DNA of 64,000 bases from Sabethes cyaneus (Eukaryota; Arthropoda; Insecta; Diptera; Culicidae): contig NC_071354.1 in assembly GCF_943734655.1 (NCBI RefSeq), positions 155,703,142 to 155,767,141 on the forward strand. Reading direction: 5' to 3'. The notes under the pieces are model-generated. The model did not search any database and was not told where the DNA came from. It worked only from the letters and a program-made list of their open reading frames with translations. The position numbers and the translations under genes are program-made. Below are positions 12,289-24,300 of this stretch, piece after piece (within the stretch, counting starts at the first letter, position 1; every line of letters begins with the position of its first letter).

Positions 12289-13713
12289 CTAAGACAAAGC
12301 CTGTTGAACAAAGTTTCTCCATGTAACTCGGTTGAGGGCTACCGCTCTCCAATTCCTCGGACACCGAGTACTCTCCGCCAGATCTCGCTCCACCAACCAT
12401 CTTGCTCGATGCGCTCCTGGAAGTCTTGTTCCTACCGGATTTGAGGCGAACACCATATTTGCAGGGTAGTTGTCCGGCATTCTTGCAACATGCCCTGCCC
12501 ATCGTATCCGTCCAGCTTTAGCTACCTTCTGGATACTGGGTTCGCCATAGAGCTGTGCGAGTTCATGATTCATCCTCCGCCTCCATACTCCGTTCTCCTG
12601 TACACCGCCGAAGATCGTTCTTAGCACTCGTCGTTCGAAAACTCCGAGCACTCGCAGGTCCTCCTCGAGCATTGTCCATGTTTCATGCCCGTAGAGAACA
12701 ACCGGTCTAATAAGCGTTTTGTACAGGGTGCACTTTGTACGGGGACTTAGTCTGCTCGACCGCAATTGCTTGTGGAGCCCATAGTAAGCACGACTTCCGC
12801 TGATAATACGCCTCCGAATCTCACGGCTGGTATCATTGTCCGCCGTTACCAGTGAGCCAAGGTAGACAAATTCATCGACTACCTCAAACTCATCGCCGTC
12901 GATCAATATACTACTGCCCAAGCGGTGTCGTTCGGCCTCGGTTCCGCTGGCCAGCATGTACTTTGTTTTAGACGTATTTACCTTTAACCCAATCTTTTCT
13001 GCCTCGCGCTTTAGTCTGGTGGACTGTTCAGCCACCGCCACAGATGTTCTGCCTATAATATCCATGTCATCGGCAAAGCAGACGAATTGACTAGATTTGT
13101 TGAATATCGTGCCCCGCGTGTTGATATCCGCTCGGTTCATAACACCTTGTACCGCTATGTTGAACATCAGGCATGAAAGACCATCACCTTGACGAAGCCC
13201 TCTGTGTGATTCGAATGAACTTGACAATCCACCCGAAATCCGAACACAGCACTGTGTACCATCCATCGTATATTTAATCAGTTTGATGAGCTTCCTGGGG
13301 AAGCTGTTCCTGTCCATGATTTTCCATAGCTCTTTCCGGTCGATGGTATCATATGCGGCTTTGAAGTCAACGAATAAATGATGCGTGGGAACTCTGTATT
13401 CACGACCCTTTTGGAGGATTTGCCGCAGTGTAACTATTTGATCCGTTGTAGACCGACCTTCGACGAAGCCGGCTTGATAAGTTCCCACAAATCTATTCGC
13501 AATTGGTGATAGACGGCGGAAAATGATTTGGGACTGCACTTTATAAGCGGCATTGAGAAAAGTGATCGCTCGATAGTTCTCGCATTCCAACTTGTCGCCC
13601 TTTTTGTAGATCGGGCAGATAACCCCATCTTTCCACTCCTCCGGTAGCTGTTCCGTATCCCAAATTCTAATAATTAGTCGGTGCAGACAAACGGCCAGCC
13701 CCAAGTAACACAC
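12289..13713 (-). pseudogene. Reverse-transcriptase part of the family A LINE ORF
   Basis: Roughly 470 codons are open on the - strand. Visible motifs in order: GDKLECENYRAI, QAGFVEGRSTTDQ, FVDFKAAYDTIDR (RT block A), GLRQGDGLSCL, the catalytic CFADDMDI (block C, F/YADD type), YLGSLVT, then the C-terminal FERRVLRTIFG and RIRWAGHVARMPD. The natural protein would start far upstream at the endonuclease. The first few codons as read come from the nested MITE, so the apparent start is not a real one. The enzyme would copy element RNA at nicked chromosomal sites. The catalytic residues are intact, but it is cut off from the endonuclease. Confidence 0.8.
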
Positions 13714-14103
13714 AATACAAGTTAGAAAATAATCTTCATGGAAAGTAGCCGTTTAAGAGTACTATAAACGTACTTTGAAAACATGTGTCGTTATTATTAA
13801 GGTTTTGAGATGTTTTGTGATAACATGAATTTATTTGCAGCTCATATCAAATGAATAAAGTTTGTTTTTGTCAACATGTCAACACAAAGCTTTTATTATG
13901 TCTCCATTACTAAATTTAAACTACTGGAAGAACAAGTTGTAGCTTATGCTATAATAACGTTTTAAAATGGTATGAAATAACCTGATACATACTTCTTTCA
14001 ATTGTTGTTTCATTAGGCTTCAATTTTTTGCGCTTTTCTGGTAATAGAGAAGTTCTGATGTATGTAATGTTATACTATTCTATAACAAGCTGTGTTGCTT
14101 GGG
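13700..14103. mobile_element. 404-bp MITE with 2-bp GC duplication, nested in the LINE
   Basis: The ends are inverted repeats CCCAAGTAACACA and CCCAAGCAACACA. Removing 13700-14103 plus one GC restores the LINE frame across GPEK and LAVCLH, so the boundaries are exact and the target duplication is GC (13698-13699 and 14104-14105). The interior is AT-rich and non-coding. A second MITE with related ends and a 2-bp duplication lies at 58413-58819. Confidence 0.75.
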
Positions 14104-14357
14104 GCTTTTCTGGTCCCATTTAAATAAGCTCCGCTCCGATGCCATCTTTTCCAGCTGACTTGTTGTTCTTTAGCTGCATGATGGCCTCCTTAACTTCGCC
14201 TATCGTTGGGACTGGCACCTCTTCCCCGTTTGCTGCACCGTCGAAATCGCTTTCCCCGCCGACATGGTTTTCCGCCTGGGCGCCATTCAGGTGTTCGTCG
14301 AAGTGCTGCTTCCACCTATCCGTCACCTCACGATCGTCCGTCAGAATACTGCCAGTC

Positions 14358-15605
14358 TTATCCCGAAACATTTCGGCTCGCGGCACAAAGCGTTTGTGGG
14401 ATCCGTTCAGTTTCTGGTAGCAGCTTCCGCGTTTCCCGAGAACGATGCAGCCGCTCCAACTCTGCATATTCCTGCTCTTCCAGGTTGCGCTTTTTCTCCC
14501 GAAAGATTTGGTTTCGCTGCATCTTCTTCTGTTTGTGTCTTTCCACGTTCTGACGTGTGGCACTGCGCATCAAGGCCGCCCGCGCAGCGTTCTCCTCATC
14601 CATCACCCTCCTACATTCATCGTCAAACCAATCGTTCCGCTGATTCCGGACCACATGCCCGATGGAGCTCTCCGCTACACTGCTGATGGCTGTTTTGATA
14701 GTGTTCCAACAATCCTCGAGAGGGGCTTCGTCCAGCTCGTCCTCTTCCGGCAGCGCAGCTTCGAGTGAATGCGCGTAGTTTGCGGCGACGTCTGTCTGCT
14801 TCAGCCGCGCGAGATCTAACCGAGGCTGGCGTCGGTACCGAATGTTGTTCACAACGGAGAGTCTTGGGCGCATCTTAACCATCACTAGGTAGTGGTCCGA
14901 GTCAACGTTAGCGCTTCGATAGGATCTGACGTCGATAATGTCTGAGAAGTGCCGACTGTCGATCAAAACGTGGTCGATCTGTGATTTTGTCTGATTTGGT
15001 GACCTCCAGGTGTACTTGTGATGGATTTTGTGCTGGAAAAAGGTACTACGTACGGCCATATTCTTGGAGGCGGCAAAGTCGATAAGTCTTAGGCCCATTT
15101 CATTGGTTCGCTGGTGTGCACTGAACCTTCCAATCACCGGTTTGTATTCCTCCTCCTGGCCGACCTGAGCATTGAAATCCCCGATGACGATCTTGATATC
15201 ATGTTTTGGGCAGCGGTCGTATTCAATCTCCAACTGCGCGTAGAATTCATCCTTGTCGTCATCGGTACTTCTGAGGTGAGGGCTGTGCATGTTGATGATG
15301 CTTATGTTGAAGAATCGGCCCTTGATTCTCAACCTGCACATTCGAAGATTGATTGGCCACCACTCGATCACTCGTTTCCGCATCTCGCCCATCACTATGA
15401 AAGCTGTACCCAGCTCGTGTGTGTTGCCGCAGCTCTGGTAGATGGTATGTCCATCTCTGAACGTACGTACCGTTGAGCTCTTCCAGCACACCTCCTGCAG
15501 CGCTACGACGTCGAACTTGCGGCTCTTCAATACGTCGGAGAGCACTCGAGTGCTCCCTTGGAAGTTGAGAGATCGGCAGTTCCACGTCCCGAGTTTCCAA
15601 TCCAT
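14358..15605 (-). pseudogene. APE-type endonuclease frame of the family A LINE
   Basis: A 415-codon frame starts at ATG 15605. It has the full set of AP-endonuclease motifs: GTWNCRS (N of the active site), ALQEVCW (catalytic E), IINMHSPH, IGDFNAQVG, SQIDHVLID and SDHYLV. It would nick target DNA to prime reverse transcription. After about residue 390 the frame shifts: the continuing linker, with RWKQHFDEHLNG and KNNKSAGKDGI, is read in the frame at 14120-14563. The start is chosen because MDWKLGTWN puts the WN motif close to the N terminus, as is usual in this family. Confidence 0.8.
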
Positions 15606-15984
15606 AGTCCTTTTTCGTCGCGTGGGTCTATTCCGATTGTTCTAGTAAGAATATATTTGTTCTTCGTTCCGTGCTTTAGTATTTTTCGTGGTGACGGCTT
15701 GCAAAGCCTGCTACACCAACCCGGAGGGCCAACGAAGCTCGAAAGAGCCCTCCTTTCCTGTCAGCATACGACCTTGGCTTCCACCGGGTTTGGTTACCCG
15801 ATCTCCACCAAAGCTGCTCGTATCCCGGCTGGTACCACGAGGAGGTAGGAATAGGAGTTGCTGAATAAGAGGCTATGGACCACTGTAGGGTCTATTTTAT
15901 GCCTACACGTGCACAAGGCACCGACGGTACGCATTATTCAGCCGTTTACCAGCCAACTTCGGCAACTTCGAGACTCGGAATTCT

Positions 15985-16170
15985 ACAAAGGCCATTTTTA
16001 TTGGCATTTCGCTTGTTGCGTACATCAAAAAGGCTCCTGTTCCACTTCCGACTGATGCAAATGTGGTCAATTTGGTTTTCTGTTCGGTCGTCGCAAGAAA
16101 CTAACGTAACGTTATTGCTAGGCTATTGGGAAGAGCGGTCCACCAGTGGCCGTGTTGTTATTAGACCAAC
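15985..16170 (-). mobile_element. Family B LINE fragment (endonuclease region)
   Basis: The reverse complement matches the family B coding region near 22225-22400, including the segment around DHICIS and the segment around HRPVHKVT. It is diverged, without a useful frame, and sits just upstream of the family A leader. Confidence 0.6.
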
Positions 16171-16424
16171 CTCGTGGTTTTAGTTTTAACCTTGAAATGC
16201 GGTCAGGCATATGCATTAATATTTTTTGAAACGTTGGTTCTACAAATGATGAAGAGACGGTAGGGGAAAGTACTGAAATTTTTAAAGTGAAGGAGAAAGA
16301 GCGGAAAGGTGAGAGGGGGGACGGGGGTTATTAGTAACTACGCTTAACAAGTAGTCGTTGTAACTCCTACCTTTTGCCCAATGCTGGAAGGTGCATGAGT
16401 CGAACTCTATAAACTATAATCTGA

Positions 16425-16510
16425 GATTATAACCGGATTCGAACCCACAACACCCGCCAGGGCATGCGGCTCGCTGTTAGTAATGTACCTTTAAACCATA
16501 GAGGCGCTGG
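16425..16510 (-). repeat. tRNA-like sequence, probable SINE head or tRNA relic
   Basis: On the - strand a B-box GGTTCGAATCC (16434-16444) follows an A-box-like TGGTTTAAAGG (16488-16498) at tRNA-like spacing. I could not fold a complete cloverleaf with acceptor pairing, so I do not call a functional tRNA. Such A/B-box sequences are typical of tRNA-derived SINEs. Confidence 0.4.
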
Positions 16511-16609
16511 ACAAAAGGAGCGCGCAACGTATCTTCAAACTCCACCTTTTGGTACGTTGGGTTATTTATAGACACAAATGGTGCTTCTTCCTCGATGTAT
16601 TGTAATCGA

Positions 16610-16770
16610 ACTACCGAATTGAGGTTCCAAGTTCGAAATTTGAAGTTCAATTTTTAATTCAGTTTTGATTGAATTTTAAACAAAACGCCAAGCCCAAATT
16701 CAAATCCAAAGGCTAACCTAATGTCTAATCTAAAGTTTAATTTTAAGTTTGATTTCAAATCCAATTTAAA
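16610..16770. repeat. AATTCAA/TTTGAATT low-complexity tract
   Basis: Short words such as AAGTTCAA, AATTCAAAT and TTTAAATTT recur irregularly over about 160 bp. A similar tract of the same word type lies at 47370-47720. There is no coding capacity. Confidence 0.5.
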
Positions 16771-16956
16771 TTTCACGGGTGAACCCAGAGTGGAACACAT
16801 CCCGTCTCTATAAATTTTAATGTAAAAAAATCCTAACAGTGGAACTCCGAACTTTGGAGTTGTCAACCAATTCAACCGGAATTTTTGCCATAAATAAATT
16901 AATTGCGTAAAAAGATCTGCTATCCTACGATTACTTTTGAAAGGTCGGTGCCCCAC

Positions 16957-18508
16957 CTTTTGTTTGAGTCTGGGCAGAACTAAAAGGGATTCGTTTCCAA
17001 TTTGAAGAGTGTCCTATTTGCATAAGATTTGTACCCATTCTTACGTTAGCGCATATCAGTAGGACAACCAACCAATTTTGAACCCCACCTGCAGCTGTAC
17101 ATAATTTGGACACTACTATTTGATTTTGCTGTAAATCTACAAATTGGATACAGCTGCAGATATGATTGGATTTATTACCCTAATTGAAAAGAAATCATTT
17201 TGTCTAGAAAAGATTTATTATATTGATGAAAAACTATAGTGTGAAATCATTAGTATTTGTAACGACTCTAATATGAATCTTTATCCAACGTTTTTGGTTG
17301 TTTCTGAATTGGATGTCTTCTGGGGAATTTGAACGGCACCAGAAACATGGAGAAGCAACTGAGTACAGTAGGAATGTGCAAGACGTGTATTTCAGATAAG
17401 ACTTTTTTATAATCGAATAACGCTGATAATTTAGATTATGCTCATAGGGGAAGATGGATATAACGAGTTCGAGTTTGCCGGCAATTTATGGGAAATATTC
17501 TTATATTAAATGTATAGAATGCAGACAAATTTTGATATTCACAATGCGACTTTTTACCGCACCAGCTACATTACTCCAGTTTGCCAGACTGCACGTTCCC
17601 ATTACTCAGGCGACTCGACCCACTAGGTCAAGCCCCTCTAATGACAGCTCAGCAAATTCCTCATAATAGAAACTGCTTTGTCCGTTGTCCATTGAATTGG
17701 TTTTTTGTAGTAAGAACGTCAGTTTCCTAGAAGCTTATAATTAGTAACTTGGGGTTAAACGCAATAATTCTTAACCCAATTGCTTCTGGACTATAATATT
17801 GAATTACTTCGCATATCCTATGAGCCAGCCGCCATTGCTGAAGATCGTTTTATTCGCTACGAGTCGTAACTTACGACACATCTTGGCTGGGGCGAGCGCC
17901 TTACGTAATTCAATAAAGTTTCAATTTAACGCGGAAAGCTTTCAGACTTTATCAAAAATATAGAATCCAGTATTAATGCCATATTCTAAAGTCGTTAAAT
18001 TTTCAAAATAAATTTAAAGAAATGAGTTATTTATCAACTTAGGTCGGCCAAATTCCTAAAATACAGAGTAAACGTATATAGTAATCAAATGGGACACTTC
18101 TCCCCTATCGCCATACTTTTATCAGCAGTATTTTTGGCGATACATAAACAGATGAGCAGTGACTTGACGCCAATTAGCACTCTCTAGTGTGGTAGGAATT
18201 ATAAAGTAAACACCGCGGTCTGCTTGCTGGACATATGAGATCATGACTTTGCTACAACATTGACGCTTCAGCTTAGCGCGAAATAACAAAATCTCATCAC
18301 GTCCATTCGTGTGAGCAGTTTTCCTATTCTAAAGCTTCTATTGTAATCGTCATTGATATTGTTATGACGAAATAAAACAAACTCCGGCAAAGTGCACAGT
18401 TTAGTTTTGAATCAAAATGTATTCTCATGTGGCTATCCATCGGTTTGTGCTGCGAATATTTTAAATTTACAATGCACTATGATTAATGTGATATCTTTAT
18501 CTTTGCAG
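16957..18508. other. TPPP upstream region
   Basis: AT-rich, without recognised elements. It ends with a splice acceptor (TATCTTTGCAG, AG at 18507-18508) ten bases before the TPPP start codon, so at least one 5' UTR exon must lie upstream. A TATAAAG at about 18200 is a candidate core promoter, but I cannot place a transcription start or a donor. Confidence 0.35.
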
Positions 18509-18518
18509 GTCAATTATC

Positions 18519-19370
18519 ATGTCCGATAGGCAGCAGAACGGTTCCGATGCAGTCGACAAGGCCACGGTAGAAGTAGCGCAAATGGCATTGGAAGACCCCG
18601 CACCCACTGGCGATTCAAAGGGTGCGATAGCAAAATCGACCGAAAACAATACCGCTTCCAAGAAGGAAGATAATGGAACTGCCTGTGTTGTCGCCCCCGT
18701 TTCGACTGCTGCTTTTAAAGAGCAATTCAAGGCATTCTCCAAGTTTGGGGACACTAAATCGGATGGAAAACACTTGACCCTGTCCCAGAGTGATAAGTGG
18801 ATGAAACAAGCAAAGGTAGGTTGGTTGTCTTCTTCTAATTATATTTTATATACGAAAGATCTGTTGTTGAATCATAATAAAAATAGATCCGTAAATATAT
18901 TCTGAAAATAAACGGCTAAATTAATTCTCTAAAACACAGGTTATCGACAAAAAAATTACCACAACTGACACCGGTATCCACTTTAAGAAGCTAAAATCGA
19001 TGAAGCTTACATTCGAAGACTATAATAAATTTCTCGAAGATCTGGCGAAGACCAAGAAGGTGGAACTTGAGGAAATCAAAAGCAAAATGGCTAATTGCGG
19101 AGCACCAGGTGTTCATAATGCAACCGTAAGTACACAAAAATCCTCACCAATTTTAGTTGATCTTAAGTTATTCTGTTTCTTTTTTAGCCCGGTAAGGCTG
19201 CTGAAACGGTGGCCAGGTTAACTGATACATCTCGCTATACTGGATCGCATAAGCAGCGTTTCGACGAGTCCGGCAAGGGTAAGGGAATTTCGGGCCGCAA
19301 AGATATGGCGGACAATTCCGGATACGTTTCCGGCTACGGCCATAAAAATACCTATGATAAAACGCATTAA
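18519..19370 (+). CDS. TPPP: Tubulin polymerisation-promoting protein (p25-alpha / TPPP family)
   Basis: Three coding exons: 18519-18815, 18940-19125 and 19188-19370, all with GT-AG introns in phase 0, giving 221 residues. The first ~65 residues are a low-complexity, charged N-terminal extension. The p25-alpha domain follows (about 66-221): FKAFSKFGD, DKWMKQAKVIDKK (across the first junction), LTFEDYNKFLEDLA, then the C-terminal signature GKGKGISGRKDM (about 190-201), GYVSGY and TYDKTH. Family members bind and bundle microtubules and stabilise acetylated tubulin; the fly member (ringmaker) acts in axons. Length is slightly above the fly protein because of the N-terminal extension. An acceptor just upstream of the ATG shows the 5' UTR is spliced. 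Nothing in the frame looks damaged. Confidence 0.93.
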
Positions 19371-20037
19371 GACCTCCTACTCTTCCGACAAATCTTCCTA
19401 ACTTTAAATGATATTGTTCAAAGCAAAACTGAATCAAAATCATACATTGTCTTCTAGATATTCAACGATTGTGCTGCATTGTTTTGAACGTAAATCTTTG
19501 TAAATGAAAAGTTGATTTTGTTCTGTTTTATATACCTAAGTTTTAAACGTTGTTATGTACATCGCTAGTATTGTTTCATATGGATTATTTGTTTTGGAGG
19601 TGACTCTAGTCGTTACATGCGCAATAGGACGAAATCTAAGTGCTTAGTATTCTTATAAACCTGCATTTTGAACATCTCTTTTAAAATTGCACCCAAGACA
19701 TTTTTCTATCCAGAGCGTAAGAGTATATACAGTTCATTGTGAATGACTACAAACTAAATAAGAATAGGTTAAGAACCCCAAAAAACACAAAATATATTCG
19801 TATTTTTCCTCTACATGATAATACCCAAAGAAAAATTTAAGCGTTTTATTTCCGATAATCACAATAACACTCGCAAACAACACTACTTGAACAAACTTGC
19901 CTTGTATAAAATGTATAATATCAGCATGCCGATGAAGTGCAATTTTACAAGTTACGACTATACGACCATAACTATGATAATTAATTATTAAAAAGGTATC
20001 AGACGCCGTTTTTATAATTTAGATCTGAACTGACTAA
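19371..20037 (+). other. TPPP 3' flank, probable 3' UTR
   Basis: AT-rich, no element recognised. It probably contains the TPPP 3' UTR; I could not fix the polyadenylation site. Confidence 0.4.
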
Positions 20038-20400
20038 CACAACGGTTCCCAAATGGGGCCTCACTCATCCCAGAATTTCAAACTTCAGACGGTTAGCTTC
20101 CCTTGCAAGTTGAACCAGTTTACCCTACTGGGCAAGGGTCAGTATATTCCATGTTTCGGTTCGTGCCCGTGTTTTCATGCTAAAAGTCGTTGCCAATAAT
20201 TTAGATCAATTTATTCTTTCATTTTCTGTATAAAAACGTTACGTTTTCGGACACAGCAGATTGTTAGCCTAAGGTCCCTATCCCGCTGACGGGGCTGCCA
20301 TCTTAAAGTGGGCGGGAGGCACTGTTCCCCCTTCCCTGTTTGCGTACGACAACCAAGGTTGCGTACCCCAGCCGGCATCACGTAGAGGAAAGGATCGGAG
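20038..20400 (-). mobile_element. Family B LINE 5'-end fragment, inverted relative to the copy at 21431
   Basis: The reverse complement matches 21485-21810: the leader with CGCCCAC and CAGCGGGATA words, then the start of the endonuclease frame. Here the frame still reads TWNILTL, keeping the W of the endonuclease WN motif that is R in the copy at 21683. It ends after about 45 codons with stops. Together with the + strand copy it makes an inverted repeat of about 300 bp with a ~1.1-kb spacer. Confidence 0.7.
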
Positions 20401-20403
20401 TCA

Positions 20404-21260
20404 ATGAACAGAGGTGGCAGATTTGCACATATCAATTATTGGCAGGTGTGGCTTTTGTTTAGAGACGGATCAAATTTTTACCATCCGATAGATCTGGCAG
20501 AAATGTGGCAGTACAACGTGCCAAAGTATCATATCTTTATTGACTTAAAAGCAACATATGATACAGTCGATCGAGACCAGCTGATGTGATCTGAACGGAG
20601 CTACATTGGATCGTGTGAAGCGTTTCGTGCGCATCTTGGGGATACACTCGAGTGACCAGGGGACGGTTTATCCTCCATGCTCTTGCTCCATCGTTCTGAT
20701 GTCCATGCTTTTTAGCAAAGTTAGCCAACTGCTAGGTTTTGCTGAAGACTTTAATATCATAAGAGCTTTGCGACGACATACGCAATCATGCGATGCCAGA
20801 TTGAAAGCGGAGTCTATGAGCTAATTCATCGAAGAACAAATGTATGAAAAGGCTTAGAGGAAACAACCACGTGCCTCCCACAGACGGCAACCGTTGTCGG
20901 CGATGAACTAGAAGTGGTGAATGAGTTCGTTTATTTGAGATCGCTAACGACCGCGGAAAACAATATTAGTAAGAAGCTCCAGTGGCGCATTCAAGCAGGG
21001 CCTAGTTTACCCTTCGCAAAATTCGACAATTCTAAAGCTGTTCTTTCATGTTCAGCAGTTCTTTATGGAACTGAAGCAATGACACTGCTCACGGAGTGTT
21101 TCGAAAATGGTTCTCCTCAACTACCCTACCGACTCCAGAAACAGAGTGGCCCAACGTGAGGTGGAAGATGACACGACCAGATCGAAAGCAACTTGCGACC
21201 TCTAAGACGTCTGGAAATTGACGACGAGTCCCTCAAGAGCTTTCAGGTGAATACGGGCAC
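20404..21260 (+). pseudogene. Family A LINE relic on the + strand
   Basis: Degenerate reverse-transcriptase pieces are visible: YHIFIDLKATYDTVDRDQL (20530-20586), GFAEDFNII (the catalytic block with FAED in place of FADD), EFVYLRSLTTAENN (20925-20970) and LYGTEAMTLLTE (21060-21100). Many stops and deletions. It is the only family A copy seen on the + strand. Confidence 0.65.
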
Positions 21261-21383
21261 AATTTTCAACGATTTCATTCAATTTCTATGATTTGCCGAT
21301 GATGTGGATGCTGTTGGCATCAGGGAGTAAAGGACCATTAAACCAGACTAAAACGCGAAAAAGGGAATATCGGAATGAATATA

Positions 21384-24300
21384 CAGGGGTTAGACAAAAT
21401 GATCGGGACAGGGAAAATTTTGACGAAATTCAAAAGACATGTGCATTCCATAACCTCTGTTCATTAACTCCTATTCCTACCTCCACGAGGTGCCGGCTGG
21501 GGTACGCAACTTCGGTTGTCGTATGCTAGGAAAGGGGGCACAGTGGCTCCCGCCCACATTAAGATAGCAGCCCCATCAGCGGGATAAGGACCTTAGGTTA
21601 ACAGCCTACTGTACCAGAACATAAAAAAGTTACCGAAAATGAAAGAAGAAATCTATCTGGATTATTGGCAACGACCTTTAGCATGAAAACACGGACACGA
21701 ATCGGAACACGGAATATACTGACCCTTGCCCAGCAGGGCAAGCTGGCTCAACTTGCAAGGGAAACTAGCCGCCTGAAGCTTGAAATCCTGGGGCTGAGCG
21801 AAGTCCGCTGGTCGGGTACTGGCGAACACAGGACATCATCCGGGCAAGTCTTGCTCTACTCTGACATACGAGGTGAAAATGCTACTCGAGAAAGAGGAGT
21901 TGGATTCCTACTGAGCCCAGGAGCACATGCGGCCCTGATGAAATGGGAACCAATAAATGAGCGAATAATCGTTGCCAGATTCAGAACACGGGTTAGGAAC
22001 CTGACGGCAATCCAGTGCTATGAGCCAACAGATGCTGCCGACCTGCAGGAGAAAGAGAGTTTTTACAGCCAGCTGAACAGCGTGGTTGAGAAAATCCCGA
22101 AGGGGGACATCCAAATTCACATAGGCGACTTCAACGCGAAGATTGGCTCAAACAACGCGGACCTGGAACGCGTCACGGGACGCCATGGCCTAAGAGAGAT
22201 GAGCGAAAACGGGGAGCTGTTTACAGAATTCTGTGATAATAACGACATGGTCATTGGTGGATCGCTCTTCCCCCATAGACCAGTACATAAAGTCACGTAG
22301 GTTTCCCGCGACGGCCGAACAGAAAACCAAATCGACCACATCTGCATCAGCCGGAAATGGAGAAGGAGCCTTCTTGATGTACGCAACAAATGCAGCGCTG
22401 ATATTGCATCCGACCATCATCTTGTTATCGCTGAGATACGTCTGCGCGTCGCACGTGTCCAACGACGGGAGGAGAAAGTTGGGTGCCGCTACGACGTCCG
22501 CCGATTGGAGAATCCTGAGGTGAAAAGGGCCTTTGTTGAACAACTTGAATCTCGAGCCTCGGAGTTGCCACCTGGTGGAACCGTCGAAGAGCAATGGGCC
22601 GGCATCAAGAACGCCTTCATCACGACCAGTGATGAAACCCTCGGCAAAGCGCGCAGTGGGCGGGGGGAGTGGATTTCGGATGAAACTTGGAGGAAGATCG
22701 ACGAGCGGAGAGAGGCGAAAGCCGGCATTGAGCGAGCGCGGACCAGATCGGCTAAGACAGCTACCCGTCAACGATACGTCGAACTGGAGAGGGCTGTTAA
22801 ACGTGCTTGTAGGCGAGACAAGAGAGCTGGAATAACTCCCTAGCCGAACAAGGAGAAACCGCCGCCGCCAATGGTGATATCCGTTTGTTGTACGATATTT
22901 CTCGCCGCCTTAGCGGTGCCAGGATGAATACAAAGATGCCGCCAGAGGACAGAGCTGGTCAGCTATTGACTGACCGTACAGAGCAGCTTAAGCGATGGAC
23001 TGAACATTTTGAACAACTCTTCAGACCAGTAGCGTATGACGCCTACAGTTCGTCGAATTAGTCGCGTTAACTCGGAGGGGCCATCGCTGGATGAAATTGT
23101 AGCAGCCATCAAGAGTATGAAATCCAATAGAGCGCCAGGGATAGATCGTATTTCAGCCGAAATGCTCAAAGCTGACCCATCTTTGTCAGCCCAGATAATA
23201 CATCAGCTTTTCGGCAATATTTGGGAAACCGCAACTTTTCCGGTGGACTGGATGCAGGGCATATTGGTCAAAGTCCCTAAGAAAGCGTGGCGTGGCATCA
23301 CGTTGCTATGTATTACTCTCAAAGTACTCTGTAAGGTAATCCTCAACCGGATCCAGGAGAAGATCGACGCTACTCTCCGGCGGCAGCAAGCTGGATTCTG
23401 TGCTGGCCGATCGTGTGTAGACCATATCACGACGCTCCGCATTATATTGGAGCAGATCAAAGAATTCCAGGACTCTCTTCTGCTGGTGTTCGTTGACTTC
23501 GAAAAGGCGTTCGACCGACTCAATCATGAAAACATCTGGGGCGCACTTAGGCGTAGAGGAATTCCAGATAAACTAGTCCATCTCATCGAGGCTCAGTACG
23601 AGGCGTTCTCGTGCAAGGTTTTGCACGACGGCGTTTTGTCCGACCCCATAAGATTACTGCTGGCGTGAGACAGGGCTGCATTTTATCACCGCTTCTGTTG
23701 TTTCTCATCGTTATGGATGAGATATTAGTTGGAGCAATTGACAGTAGGCCAAATCGAGGATTGCCTTGGAATCCTCTAACGATGGAGCAGCTCAATGACC
23801 TCGACCTAGCCGACGACATTGTCTTGCTCGCACAACGCCGAAACGATATGCAGAGCAAGTTAGATGACCTCTCCGAGAGCTCCCAGGCAGCAGGTCTCAC
23901 AGTCAATGTAGCGAAAACTAAGTCTATGGTAGTGAACACTGACAATTCCTCCAACTTCACAGTAGCGGGACAACAAGTTGAGCAGGTAGACGCCTTTCAA
24001 TATCTTGGTAGCCAAACAACGCCCGATGGTGGTACCAAGACTGATATAGCCACACGAATCAGGAAGGCCAGGGGTGCCTTTGCAGGTCTGCGAAACATTT
24101 GGCGCTCAAACCAGATCACTCTACGTACGAAAACCCGAATCTTTAATTCAAACGTTAAATCCGTACTGCTGTATGCCTGCGAAACGTGGTGCGTCTCAGC
24201 GGAGACAACGCAAAAACTGCAGGTATTCATTAACCGGTGCCTGCGATACATTATTCGTGCCTGGTGGCCAGATAATTGGATATCCAATGAGGAACTCCAT

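Larger units (their letters stand above)
12259..15943 (-). mobile_element. Best-preserved family A (RTE-like) LINE copy
   Basis: Read on the - strand, the element has a 5' leader (15943-15606), an APE-type endonuclease frame (15605-14358), a linker continued in another frame (14563-14120), a nested MITE (14103-13700), a reverse-transcriptase frame (13713-12289) and a tail of TAAG repeats (12274-12259). A tandem-repeat tail instead of poly-A fits RTE-type elements; the clade is inferred from domain layout and motifs. A frameshift near 14430, a stop just before GPEK, and the MITE make it non-autonomous now. No target duplication was identified. Confidence 0.8.

Noticed and set aside
14264..14768. 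Several + strand frames of 90-140 codons across the LINE at 14.1-15.6 kb
   Set aside because: They are shadows of the - strand endonuclease and linker frames, which carry real motifs.
16425..16510. Functional tRNA gene
   Set aside because: A- and B-boxes are present but I could not pair the acceptor and anticodon stems into a complete cloverleaf.
22190..22771. 193-codon antisense frame, also present at 48358-48939
   Set aside because: It mirrors the conserved endonuclease frame of family B on the other strand; its persistence follows from high similarity between the copies, and it has no recognisable domain.
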